A DNA stretch of 64,000 nucleotides from Mycolicibacterium tusciae JS617 (GTDB lineage Bacteria > Actinomycetota > Actinomycetes > Mycobacteriales > Mycobacteriaceae). The notes beneath the pieces were generated by a model, which did no database searches, had not been told where the DNA came from, and was given only the letters and a program-made list of their open reading frames with translations. Within the stretch, counting starts at the first letter, position 1, and each line of letters starts with the position of its first letter. Positions 55,240-63,823 of this stretch are shown one piece after another. Where the stretch lies: assembly GCF_000243415.2 (NCBI RefSeq), contig NZ_KI912270.1:6405837-6469836 (forward strand), given 5' to 3'. Position numbers and translations under genes: made by a program.

Positions 55240-55370
55240 GATAAGCACCCCTTCACCTGGCAGCAATCCCGTGCAGTATTCCAGTGCACAGGCACGTCCG
55301 TCACCCCTTTGACCACGCTCGGCGTTTCAAGCACCACGGACAGCGGGTAGAAGCGTTCGGGGTGATGGCA

Positions 55371-56897
55371 ATGAGAACAGTGGCGGCGCTGGTCGCTGTC
55401 GTCACCCTGTTGTCGGGTTTGACCGCATGCTCAACCGGGCAGCGGGTCGACCTCGGCGGCGAGTCGTCGGGCAATGTCATCGCCGCCATCGCGGGTGAAC
55501 CCGACCAACTCGACCCCCACAAGACCAGCGCCTACTTCTCGTTCGAAGTGCTGGAGAACGTCTACGACACTCTCGTCGAGCCCGATGCCAACCTCGAGAT
55601 GAAGCCGGCGCTGGCCGAGTCGTGGACCGTCAGCCCCGATCAGCTCAGCTGGACCTTCCATCTGCGGCCAGGCGTCACGTTCCATGACGGGAGCCCGTTC
55701 ACCGCTGACGACGTCGTGTACTCGTATCGCCGCATCATCGATGAGCAGCTGACGAACAGCGACAAGTTCAGTGCCATCGCAGATACCAGCGCGCCCGACC
55801 CCATGACCGTCGTGATCCGACTGAAGCAGCCGACACCGAACCTGTTGACGAACATCGGCGGCTTCAAGGGCATGGCGATCGTGCAACGGCGCAACGTCGA
55901 AAGCGGTCAGATCGCCACCCACCCGATCGGCACGGGACCGTTCTCTTTCGTAGGACAGACGAGCGGGGATTCCATCACACTCAAGGCGAACCCGTCGTAC
56001 TTCGGCGGCCCACCGAAAGTTTCGGGCGTGACTTTCCGGTTCATCTCCGAGCCGACGACGGCGCTTTCGGCGCTGCAGGCCGGCGAGATCGACTGGACGG
56101 ACTCGATTCCCCCGCAGCGCGTGGCGCAGCTGCGCGACGACGACTCGATCAACTTGGCGGTCACCGCGAGCAACGACTACTGGTACTTCGCGCTCAACGA
56201 GAAACGCAAGCCGTGGGACGACGTGCGGGCGCGTCAGGCCATCGCGTACGGCATCGACCGGGACGCCATCGTCGCGGCGACGAGCTATGGCACCGCCGCG
56301 ACGAACCAGCTCGCGATCCCCAAAGGCAATCCCTGGTACACCGATTACCACCGCTACGGCTTCGACATCGAGAAGGCGAAAAGCCTCTTACAGGAGGCCG
56401 GGGTGACGGACACCGATCTCGACATGCTGGTCACCAGTGAGTATCCGGAGACGGTGACGGCCGCGCAGGTCATCGCCGACAACCTCGCACCGCTGGGCAT
56501 CAACGTGAACATCCGCACCGTCGACTTCGCCACCTGGCTGGACGAGCAGAACACCGGCAACTTCGACATGCTCATGATGGGCTGGCTGGGCAACATCGAC
56601 CCCGACGACTTCTACTACGCGCAGCACCACACCGACGGCACCAGCAATGCGCAGAAGTTCTCCAATCTCGAAGTCGACCAACTCCTCGACGCCGGCCGGG
56701 TCGAGACGAATCGTCAAGCGCGCGCGGACATTTACACCCGCGCGGCGACGATCATCGCCGACCAGGTGAGCTACATCTATCTCTACAACCCGTCGGTGAT
56801 CCAGGCATGGACCACCGGTCTGTCCGGCTTTGAGTCACGTCGCGACGGCGCCGTCCGGTTCCGCACCACCACACTCACGCAAGGCCAGACACAGTGA
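55371..56897 (+). CDS. ABC importer substrate-binding lipoprotein, oligopeptide/nickel family 5
   Basis: 508 residues. Lipobox LLSGLTACS with Cys near residue 22. The family-5 signatures are GEPDQLDPHKTSAYFSFEVL, YDTLVEPDANLEMKPALAES and LRPGVTFHDGSPFTADDVVY. It should capture a peptide or small cation complex outside the membrane for the permeases that follow. GGGG eight bases before ATG 55371; ATG 55365 is the alternative. First gene of a four-gene operon with GTGA/ATGA overlaps throughout. Confidence 0.92.
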   Translation: MRTVAALVAVVTLLSGLTACSTGQRVDLGGESSGNVIAAIAGEPDQLDPHKTSAYFSFEVLENVYDTLVEPDANLEMKPALAESWTVSPDQLSWTFHLRPGVTFHDGSPFTADDVVYSYRRIIDEQLTNSDKFSAIADTSAPDPMTVVIRLKQPTPNLLTNIGGFKGMAIVQRRNVESGQIATHPIGTGPFSFVGQTSGDSITLKANPSYFGGPPKVSGVTFRFISEPTTALSALQAGEIDWTDSIPPQRVAQLRDDDSINLAVTASNDYWYFALNEKRKPWDDVRARQAIAYGIDRDAIVAATSYGTAATNQLAIPKGNPWYTDYHRYGFDIEKAKSLLQEAGVTDTDLDMLVTSEYPETVTAAQVIADNLAPLGINVNIRTVDFATWLDEQNTGNFDMLMMGWLGNIDPDDFYYAQHHTDGTSNAQKFSNLEVDQLLDAGRVETNRQARADIYTRAATIIADQVSYIYLYNPSVIQAWTTGLSGFESRRDGAVRFRTTTLTQGQTQ

Positions 56898-57862
56898 CCC
56901 GCTTGGTGACTCACCCGATCGTGCGCTTCTTGGCGCGCAGGCTGGCTTACTCGGCCATCGTCCTGATCGGCGTTCTCATTGTGGTGTTCGCATTGGTGCA
57001 CCTCGTCCCGGGAGATCCCGTACGCATCGCGTTGGGCACGCGCTACACCCCGCAGGCGTACGACGCATTGCGGTCGGCAAGCGGGCTCGACAAGCCGATC
57101 GTCGAACAGTTCTTCAGCTACCTCGGCTCGGCGCTGACCGGCGATCTCGGCGTCAGTTTCCGCAACGGTGATCCGGTCACGGTGATCCTCCTGGAGCGAC
57201 TGCCCGCGACGGTGTCGCTGGCCGTGGTCGGCATCGTCATCGCACTGCTGATCGCGCTGCCTGCGGGCATCTGGTCGGCGCTGCACGAGGGCCGCGTCAG
57301 CGACGCGATCATCCGGGTTGCCAGCCAGTTCGGGGTGTCGGTGCCGGACTTCTGGATGGGCATCCTGCTGATCGCACTGTTCGCGACGACGCTCGGCTGG
57401 CTTCCGACGTCGGGATACCAACCGCTGCTGGACAATCCGGGTGGGTGGTTACGCCACATCGTGCTGCCCGCGCTGACGGTGGGCCTGGTGGCGGGGGCGA
57501 TCATGACGCGCTATGTGCGTTCGGCGGTGCTGGAGGTCGCCTCGATGGGATACGTGCGCACCGCCCGCTCGAAGGGGCTTTCGCCACGGGTGGTGACGTT
57601 CCGGCACACCGTGCGCAACGCGCTGATCCCGGTGCTGACCATCACCGGCATCCAATTGGCGACGATCCTCGGCGGCGTCATCGTGGTCGAGGTCGTGTTC
57701 GCGTGGCCGGGCCTGGGCCGTCTCGTCTACAACGCGGTCGCGGCCAGGGACTACGCCGTCATCCAGGGCGCGGTCCTGCTCATCGCCGCGCTGTTCCTTC
57801 TCATCAATCTGATCGTGGATGTGCTCTACGCGGTCGTCGACCCGAGGATTCGGCTGTCATGA
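56894..57862 (+). CDS. ABC importer permease, DppB type
   Basis: 322 residues, six predicted membrane segments starting LAYSAIVLIGVLIVVFALVH. LVPGDPVRIALG and the cytoplasmic EAA-like loop (YVRTARSKGLSPRVVTFRH) are typical of DppB/OppB. Starts in a GTGA overlap with the binding protein gene and ends in ATGA with the next permease gene. Confidence 0.94.
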   Translation: MTRLVTHPIVRFLARRLAYSAIVLIGVLIVVFALVHLVPGDPVRIALGTRYTPQAYDALRSASGLDKPIVEQFFSYLGSALTGDLGVSFRNGDPVTVILLERLPATVSLAVVGIVIALLIALPAGIWSALHEGRVSDAIIRVASQFGVSVPDFWMGILLIALFATTLGWLPTSGYQPLLDNPGGWLRHIVLPALTVGLVAGAIMTRYVRSAVLEVASMGYVRTARSKGLSPRVVTFRHTVRNALIPVLTITGIQLATILGGVIVVEVVFAWPGLGRLVYNAVAARDYAVIQGAVLLIAALFLLINLIVDVLYAVVDPRIRLS

Positions 57863-58740
57863 CCACCGCCGCCGACACGAATACCCGGGTGTCCTCGTGG
57901 CGCCTGCTGCTGGGAAACCCGGTCACCGTCGTCAGCGGGGCGATCCTGGTCGTCATCGCGATCGTCGCGGTGACCGCGAATTGGATTGCGCCTTTTGGTG
58001 TTAATGACGTGAACGTGCCCGATGCGCTGCAGGGTCCCAGTGGCTCACATTGGTTCGGCACCGACGAGTTGGGCCGCGACGTGTTCTCCCGTGTGCTCGT
58101 CGCGACGCAGGCATCGCTTCGGGTGGCGGTCATCAGCGTGGCGTTCGCCGTCATCGTCGGCGTGACGATCGGCGTCGTCTCCGGGTATCGCGGCGGATGG
58201 CTGGACACGATCTTCATGCGGGTCGTCGACGTCATGTTCGCATTCCCCGTGCTGCTTCTCGCGCTCGCGGTGGTCGCGGTCCTCGGACCCGGGATGACGA
58301 CGACGATCCTCGCGATCGGAATCGTCTACACGCCGATCTTCGCCCGCGTCGCACGCGCAAGCACGCTGAGTGTGCGTGTCGAGCCGTATGTTTCGGTGTC
58401 ACGCAGCATGGGCACCGGGCACCTGTACATCCTGGGTCGGCACATCCTGCCGAACATCGCCGGACCGCTGGTGGTGCAGACGTCGCTGTCGTTGGCGTTC
58501 GCGATCCTGTCGGAGGCGGCGCTGTCGTTCCTCGGTCTTGGCATTCAGCCGCCGCAGCCGTCGCTGGGCCGGATGATCTTCGACTCGCAGGGCTTCGTCA
58601 CAATGGCGTGGTGGATGGCGGTGTTCCCCGGTGCCGCGATCTTCGTGACGGTGCTGGCGTTCAACCTGCTCGGCGACGGACTGAGGGACGTGCTGGATCC
58701 CAAGCAGCGCACCATGATCGAGGCCCGGAGGCAGCGGTGA
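57859..58740 (+). CDS. ABC importer permease, DppC type
   Basis: 293 residues. The N-terminal NPVTVVSGAILVVIAIVAVTA helix, HWFGTDELGRDVFSRVL near 67 and the EAA loop (YVSVSRSMGTGHLYILGRH) near 180 identify DppC/OppC. It pairs with the preceding permease to form the channel. Start ATG 57859 overlaps the previous stop; the end overlaps the ATPase start (GTGA). Confidence 0.94.
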   Translation: MTTAADTNTRVSSWRLLLGNPVTVVSGAILVVIAIVAVTANWIAPFGVNDVNVPDALQGPSGSHWFGTDELGRDVFSRVLVATQASLRVAVISVAFAVIVGVTIGVVSGYRGGWLDTIFMRVVDVMFAFPVLLLALAVVAVLGPGMTTTILAIGIVYTPIFARVARASTLSVRVEPYVSVSRSMGTGHLYILGRHILPNIAGPLVVQTSLSLAFAILSEAALSFLGLGIQPPQPSLGRMIFDSQGFVTMAWWMAVFPGAAIFVTVLAFNLLGDGLRDVLDPKQRTMIEARRQR

Positions 58741-60344
58741 GCGATCCGACCCTGAGTGTGCGCGATCTACAGGTGCGCATCGGTAAACGCGATATCGTGC
58801 ACGGCGTTTCGTTCGACGTCGCGCCGGAACAGACGCTGGGCATCGTCGGTGAGTCCGGATCCGGCAAGTCGATGACCGTGCTGGCGGCCACAGGCCTGCT
58901 GGATGCACCGGGCGCGTCGGTCGCCGGCACCAGCACGCTGTCCGGCGGCGTTCAACTCGTCGGCGCCTCCGGCCGACTCCTGCGCAGCGTTCACGGCAGC
59001 CGGATCGGGTTCGTGTTTCAGGATCCGGGCACATCGCTGAATCCGCTGCTGACCCTCGAGAGACAAATCACCGAATCCCTTGAGACGCACCGCCATATGA
59101 CACGCAGGCAGGCCCGGAGCCGAGCACTCGAGTTGCTGCAGGCGGTCGGGCTACCGGACGCCGAGACGCGTCTGCACGCATACCCGCACCAGCTGTCCGG
59201 CGGACAGAAGCAGCGCGTGATGATCGCGATCGCCATGGCATGCGATCCGGAGTTGCTTGTCGCCGACGAACCGACCACGGCACTCGACGTGACGACGCAG
59301 GCGCAGATCATCGCGCTGGTCGGTGATCTGCAACGCGACTTCGGCACCGCCGTGGTGTGGATCAGCCACGATCTGGGCGTCATCGGCCAGGTCGCCGACG
59401 AGGTGACGGTGCTGCAGCGCGGCGATGCCGTGGAGCAGGCACCCGTCGTCGATGTGTTCGACCGCCCGCAGCATGCCTACACGCGCGAACTGTTGACGGC
59501 CCGCCCCCTCGTCGGAGCCACCGGTCCCCCGCCGCCTGGAGCCGACGCAGAGACGCTGCTCGAAGTCCACGGCCTCGATGTGCGTTTCGACGTGAACACG
59601 CCCGTCGGTAAGTCGGTCGTCCACGCGGTCAAGGATCTGTCGTTTCGGATCAGGCGCGGCACCACGCTGGGCCTCGTGGGCGAGTCGGGGTCGGGCAAGT
59701 CAACAGTGGCAGCCGCCCTGACCGGCCTCGTCAAACCCGACGCCGGCACCGCCACGTTGGGGACGTCCGACGTTTTGGGCGTGCGCGGTTCCGCGGAGAA
59801 GGCGCTGCGCCGCCGGATCAGCTTGGTGTTCCAGGATCCGTTCTCCACACTCAATCCCCGCGTCCGCATCGGCACGGCCATCGACGAGCCGTTGCGGGTG
59901 CATCGAGTGGTAGAAGGCAAGGGTGCGCGCAAGGCACGAGTCGACGAGCTACTCGAACTCGTCGGGTTACCAACGTCGTTCGCATCCCGGTACCCCCACG
60001 AGCTGTCCGGCGGGGAACGTCAGCGGGTCAGCATCGCGCGGGCCCTTGCCGGCGAACCCGAGCTGCTCATCCTCGACGAAGCCACTGCGTCGCTGGATGT
60101 TTCGGTGCAGGCGCGGGTGCTCGATCTGCTCGCGACGTTGCAGCGCGAAATGGGGTTGACGTACCTGTTCATCGCGCACGACCTCGCCGTGGTGCAGCAG
60201 GTGAGTCACGATGTCCTGGTGATGCGCGACGGTGAAGCGGTCGAGTACCGGCCCGCCGCGGACCTGTTCGCCGCACCGCAGGACGAGTACACGCGCGCGC
60301 TGCTAGCCGCGGTTCCACCGGAGCGACCACGGGTCTCGACGTAG
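58737..60344 (+). CDS. Fused double ABC ATPase (DppD-DppF type)
   Basis: 535 residues with two complete nucleotide-binding domains. Domain 1: Walker A GIVGESGSGKS, signature LSGGQKQRV, Walker B LLVADEPTTALD. Domain 2 (from about residue 280): Walker A LVGESGSGKSTV, signature LSGGERQRV, Walker B LLILDEATASLD. In enteric systems these are separate DppD and DppF; here a single gene supplies both ATP sites. GTG 58737 overlaps the permease gene. Confidence 0.95.
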   Translation: MSDPTLSVRDLQVRIGKRDIVHGVSFDVAPEQTLGIVGESGSGKSMTVLAATGLLDAPGASVAGTSTLSGGVQLVGASGRLLRSVHGSRIGFVFQDPGTSLNPLLTLERQITESLETHRHMTRRQARSRALELLQAVGLPDAETRLHAYPHQLSGGQKQRVMIAIAMACDPELLVADEPTTALDVTTQAQIIALVGDLQRDFGTAVVWISHDLGVIGQVADEVTVLQRGDAVEQAPVVDVFDRPQHAYTRELLTARPLVGATGPPPPGADAETLLEVHGLDVRFDVNTPVGKSVVHAVKDLSFRIRRGTTLGLVGESGSGKSTVAAALTGLVKPDAGTATLGTSDVLGVRGSAEKALRRRISLVFQDPFSTLNPRVRIGTAIDEPLRVHRVVEGKGARKARVDELLELVGLPTSFASRYPHELSGGERQRVSIARALAGEPELLILDEATASLDVSVQARVLDLLATLQREMGLTYLFIAHDLAVVQQVSHDVLVMRDGEAVEYRPAADLFAAPQDEYTRALLAAVPPERPRVST

Positions 60345-60373
60345 GCGCTAAGCCGGCGTGAGAAGGTGTCGGC

Positions 60374-61114
60374 ATGACTCAGCTCAGCGGCAAGGTCGCT
60401 TTGATCACCGGCGCATCATCAGGATTGGGCGCCCACGTGGCGCAGGTTTTCGCGGAGCGCGGTGCGAAGGTATTCGGAATCGCCCGCAGAGCCGACGAGA
60501 TGGCAACGGTGTTCGAGACGGTCCCCGGCGGCAAGTATGCGTCGGTGGACATCGGGACGTCCGAGGCGTGCGGTGATGCCGTGGCCCAGACCGTCGATGC
60601 GTTCGGCCGGCTCGACGTGCTGGTGAACGTCGCGGGCTTTCACCAGATGCGCCACACGACGACGATGACCGACGAGGAGTGGGACCTGGATCTCGCGGTG
60701 AACCTCAACGGACCGTTCTACCTCTGCCGCGCCGCACTGCCCCACCTTCTGGAGAGCAGCGGCAACATCGTCAACGTCACGTCGATTGCGGGCGTGGAAG
60801 GTGAGGTCTACTCGGCCGGCTACTGCGCGGCCAAGCATGGGCTGGTCGGGCTCACCCGTGCGCTGGCCGTCGAGTACACCAAGGAGAAGATCCGGGTCAA
60901 CGCCATCTGCCCGGGTGGAATGCCGACCCCGCAGGCCACCGAGTTCACCGCACCGGAGAATGCCGACTGGGATCTGATCATGCGCATCGCATCCCCGCGC
61001 GGGTTCATGGAGCCTGACGACGTCGCCAAGGCGATCGCGTTCCTTGCCAGTGACGACGCCGCCGCGATCCACGGTGCGGTGTACCGCGTGGACAACGGAA
61101 AGGGCGCCGGCTGA
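60374..61114 (+). CDS. Short-chain dehydrogenase/reductase
   Basis: 246 residues: ALITGASSGLGAHVAQVF at the N-terminus, DVLVNVAGFHQMR near 82, Ser in NVTSIAGVEG near 135 and YCAAKHGLVGL (Y-x3-K) near 152. NAD(P)-dependent oxidoreductase of unknown substrate; the second Asn of the usual NNAG is replaced by Val (NVAG), a common variant. Follows the ABC operon by 29 bases and ends inside a terminator hairpin. Confidence 0.92.
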   Translation: MTQLSGKVALITGASSGLGAHVAQVFAERGAKVFGIARRADEMATVFETVPGGKYASVDIGTSEACGDAVAQTVDAFGRLDVLVNVAGFHQMRHTTTMTDEEWDLDLAVNLNGPFYLCRAALPHLLESSGNIVNVTSIAGVEGEVYSAGYCAAKHGLVGLTRALAVEYTKEKIRVNAICPGGMPTPQATEFTAPENADWDLIMRIASPRGFMEPDDVAKAIAFLASDDAAAIHGAVYRVDNGKGAG

Positions 61115-61128
61115 ACCGGCGCCCTTCC
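61097..61128. terminator. Strong GC-rich bidirectional terminator
   Basis: Stem GGAA(A)GGGCGCCGG / CCGGCGCCCTTCC, 13 paired bases with one bulge and a CTGAA loop. It includes the stop of the SDR gene and lies 15 bases from the stop of the convergent surface-protein gene. Confidence 0.82.
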
Positions 61129-61142
61129 GCATGTAACTCAGA

Positions 61143-62762
61143 TCAGATGCCCTGGTTCCTCCGACGGCCGAGGAAGAAGGCCAGTCCGATTGCGCCGAAG
61201 CCCAGCGTGCCGATGACACCGGCGGACACCATCAGGAAGATGTCGCGACCGGAGAGGCCGCCCGTCGAGGTGTCGTCGGACGCCAGCCGCAGTCGGTAGT
61301 CACCCGGCAGCGGACCCTCGGCCGGCGCCTCGAGACCCGGGAACTGTTGGGTCCGGTGCACCTCGAATGTCCGTTCACCAGAAGGTGATTCGTTCCAGAC
61401 ACCCCACGCGGGAGTGACACCGTCGAGCAGCACCTTGCGCTCACCGAACTGGGCGTCGTCGCCGACGTCGACGATGCGGTTGACTCGGAACGGCTCGTAC
61501 CGTGCGTTGCTGTAGTTCACGAACACCGGCACGTTGTCGTAGCGCATCACCGGCGGCGGGGGCGGCGGAGGAGCCATCCCGACACCCGGGTAGTAGCCAC
61601 CGCCGAAGAAGCTGCCCACCGCGATGTTGGACACCATCTGAGCGACGTTGGCAGCCGCGATGACCGGGGACAGCAGGGCCGCAGTGAAGCTGTACGCGGC
61701 GTACTGGGCGGCCTCGAAGACCATCCTGCCCAACGGCGGGACGATCATGATTCGCGGCGTCATCTCGTACATGTAGACGATGCGCACCGGATCGCGATAC
61801 GGGTTGAGGATGATCGGCCGGTAGAACTCGTCGTACTGGACCCAGTCCGGCCGCCACTGCTTCACGGGGCTGATCAGCTCGACCGGCGGATCCACGGCGA
61901 AGTTCGTCGTGGCGCTCGTGTTCACGTCGAGACCGGGGAGCTTCAGGCTGGTCTGGATCGAGTTCGAGAACTCGGCGAGCTCAGGCTCCGGAGCGGGCGC
62001 CGGAATCTTCTCGTCGACAGGCGCTGCCTTGCTGGCGAGTTGGACGTCCTCCTCGGGAGCGACCAGCGTCTGAGGCTCGACTGTCTCGATCTCCTTGGAG
62101 GTCTGCGAGATGGACACCGTCGGCGTCTCGGACTCGTCGCTGCTCGTCTCGGATGTAGTTGCCTCAGCCGACTCGCTCGTCGACGTCGCGGTGCTGCTGG
62201 TCGTCGACGTTGGGCTCGTTTCCGCGCCCGGCTCGAGCGCCTCCGACGACGGCTCCGACGTCGCCGAAGTGGCCGACGTCGCCGCCGACTCACTCGCGGT
62301 CGTCGCAGTGGACGAGGGTGACTCGCTCGCGGTGGTGGCCTCGGCCGAGGGCGCAGCGGTGGTGCCCGGCGCGGTCGTGATGGGAGCCTGCGAGGCCGTC
62401 GTCACGTCCGCCTCGCTGGGCTCAGCCGGCACGACAGTGGTCACCGGAGGAGCGACCGTGGTCGATGGTGCTTCCACGGGCGCCTGCGTCTCGACCGGGG
62501 CAGGCGCCTGCGTCACTGGGGGCGCTTGCGTCACAGCCGGCGCCGGTGCCTCGGCGGGGGCCTGCGGGGCCACCTCCACAGGCTCGGGAGCCGAAACCTC
62601 CGGCGCTGGGGCGACCACGGTGGTGGTCGGCCCGCTGTCGTCGCCTGGGGCGGCGATGGCCGGGGCCATCCCACCGGTCAGCGCGGTCAGACAAATCACG
62701 ACGCCAGTCGCCAGAACTGCGACGACGCCTCGCTTCGAGCAAAACTCGAGGGGTGCACCCAC
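61143..62762 (-). CDS. Large Ser/Thr/Pro/Ala-rich surface protein with C-terminal anchor
   Basis: 539 residues from GTG 62762, which has AAGGAG nine bases upstream. Signal sequence VVAVLATGVVICLTALTGG ends near AIAAPG. Residues of about 45-220 are low-complexity Ala/Pro then Ser/Thr/Ala/Glu repeats, likely extended and possibly mannosylated. A globular half follows with WRPDWVQYDEFYRPIILNPY and a PPPPPPP run. The C-terminus is a membrane helix (IFLMVSAGVIGTLGFGAIGLA) with a basic tail RRRN, a stop-transfer anchor. There is no LPXTG sortase motif. Function unknown. Confidence 0.82.
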   Translation of the reverse strand: MGAPLEFCSKRGVVAVLATGVVICLTALTGGMAPAIAAPGDDSGPTTTVVAPAPEVSAPEPVEVAPQAPAEAPAPAVTQAPPVTQAPAPVETQAPVEAPSTTVAPPVTTVVPAEPSEADVTTASQAPITTAPGTTAAPSAEATTASESPSSTATTASESAATSATSATSEPSSEALEPGAETSPTSTTSSTATSTSESAEATTSETSSDESETPTVSISQTSKEIETVEPQTLVAPEEDVQLASKAAPVDEKIPAPAPEPELAEFSNSIQTSLKLPGLDVNTSATTNFAVDPPVELISPVKQWRPDWVQYDEFYRPIILNPYRDPVRIVYMYEMTPRIMIVPPLGRMVFEAAQYAAYSFTAALLSPVIAAANVAQMVSNIAVGSFFGGGYYPGVGMAPPPPPPPVMRYDNVPVFVNYSNARYEPFRVNRIVDVGDDAQFGERKVLLDGVTPAWGVWNESPSGERTFEVHRTQQFPGLEAPAEGPLPGDYRLRLASDDTSTGGLSGRDIFLMVSAGVIGTLGFGAIGLAFFLGRRRNQGI

Positions 62763-62883
62763 GTTAATCGACTCCTTCATTTCCCCCGACAATTGCCTGG
62801 CACAGGAGCGGTCGCCGCTCCCGTCTCAGAAGGTTCATCGCTAGGCCGACGGAGGTGTTACACACCGAGCGAAGAGGCGGACG

Positions 62884-63216
62884 ATGTGGAACCGGATCAG
62901 TCGAATGACGGCCGCTGCAGGGGCCGCGCTGACCCTCGTGGCCTGCGGTTCCGGTGGTCAGACGGCGGTGACGACGGACAACCCGTTGCCGAGCACCGTC
63001 ATCTGCCTGCTCCAGGCGGCCGGCGGCCAGCAGCTGACCGTCAGCGCGCAGGCACTAGGGACGGCGGCGGGCGCCGACGACTGCCAAGGCGATGCCGACC
63101 AGCGCGATGATCGGTCCGAGGACGGACCACGTCGTGGTGTTGGTCATCGGACTGTCGCTGACGATGACGCCGAAACCCTGCAGGGTGAACACGATCCCGA
63201 AGAACGCGACGAGTAA
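62884..63216 (+). CDS. Possible lipoprotein, 3' half doubtful
   Basis: The frame begins MWNRISRMTAAAGAALTLVA and continues CGSGGQT, a lipoprotein signal with lipobox LVAC, then a plausible LPSTVICLLQAAGGQQLTV. From 63055 on it is antisense to a convincing membrane-protein gene and turns into Asp/Arg-rich sequence. It may be a truncated lipoprotein gene whose remaining reading is fortuitous. Confidence 0.45.
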   Translation: MWNRISRMTAAAGAALTLVACGSGGQTAVTTDNPLPSTVICLLQAAGGQQLTVSAQALGTAAGADDCQGDADQRDDRSEDGPRRGVGHRTVADDDAETLQGEHDPEERDE

Positions 63217-63243
63217 CCCAAGCGCAATGATGGCGATCCGCAT
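63055..63243 (-). CDS. Small two-span membrane protein
   Basis: 62 residues: helix 1 IAIIALGLLVAFFGIVFTLQG, a polar loop with SPMTNTTTWSVL, helix 2 GPIIALVGIALAVVGA and a basic end ARRRP, so both ends probably face the cytosol. Typical codon use and a good membrane pattern favour this over the overlapping plus frame. Function unknown. Confidence 0.72.
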   Translation of the reverse strand: MRIAIIALGLLVAFFGIVFTLQGFGVIVSDSPMTNTTTWSVLGPIIALVGIALAVVGARRRP

Positions 63244-63265
63244 GCCTTCACCCTACGGTTTCACC

Positions 63266-63667
63266 ATGATCTATCGATGGCTCGTGCGGAAGGCGGCGCA
63301 GACCGGATGGCAGCGGCTGTCCGATCACCGACTCGACGACCTGCCACTCGCCGGCGACGTGCACTTCGTCTTTCTCGGCGACCACGAGCTGGCAACCGAC
63401 CTCCGCGGCCCCGAAGCGCTCCGCGGATGGCTGAGCGACCTGTTCGAACGGTTCCCGCGTCTGCGCTTCGAACCGGAAGACGTGATCGTGGAGGGCGGGC
63501 CGTGGTCCACCCGGCTCGCGACCCGCTACAACGCGACGCAGGACGGCGAGTTGATCTATCGCGCCGTGCAATTCGCCCGCATCAGGTGGGGAAAGCTCGC
63601 CGAGGAAACCATCCAGCCGGACACGCAATTAGTGGCCGCTGCGCTGGCCCGAGAACGTCGCGACTAG
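63266..63667 (+). CDS. NTF2-like / SnoaL-like domain protein
   Basis: 133 residues: helical N-terminus (RWLVRKAAQTGWQRLSDHRL), then DVHFVFLGDHELATDLRGPE and LRGWLSDLFERFPRLRFEPE, the cone-shaped NTF2 fold pattern. RVLV-like catalytic residues cannot be assigned; members are isomerases, dehydratases or ligand binders. Start at ATG 63266 lies 22 bases from the divergent membrane-protein gene. Confidence 0.78.
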   Translation: MIYRWLVRKAAQTGWQRLSDHRLDDLPLAGDVHFVFLGDHELATDLRGPEALRGWLSDLFERFPRLRFEPEDVIVEGGPWSTRLATRYNATQDGELIYRAVQFARIRWGKLAEETIQPDTQLVAAALARERRD

Positions 63668-63823
63668 CGGCGTGTGATGGCGGTACGACGTTGAACGGCA
63701 CTACCGATTGCGCTTCCTACAGTCGAAACTGAACTCAGGGTCGTTCGGCCAATCACAACCATGGCTTCAATCTCGACCATAGGACTGCGAGGGGACTTAG
63801 CGCTCCTCGACCAGTCCAAGTCG

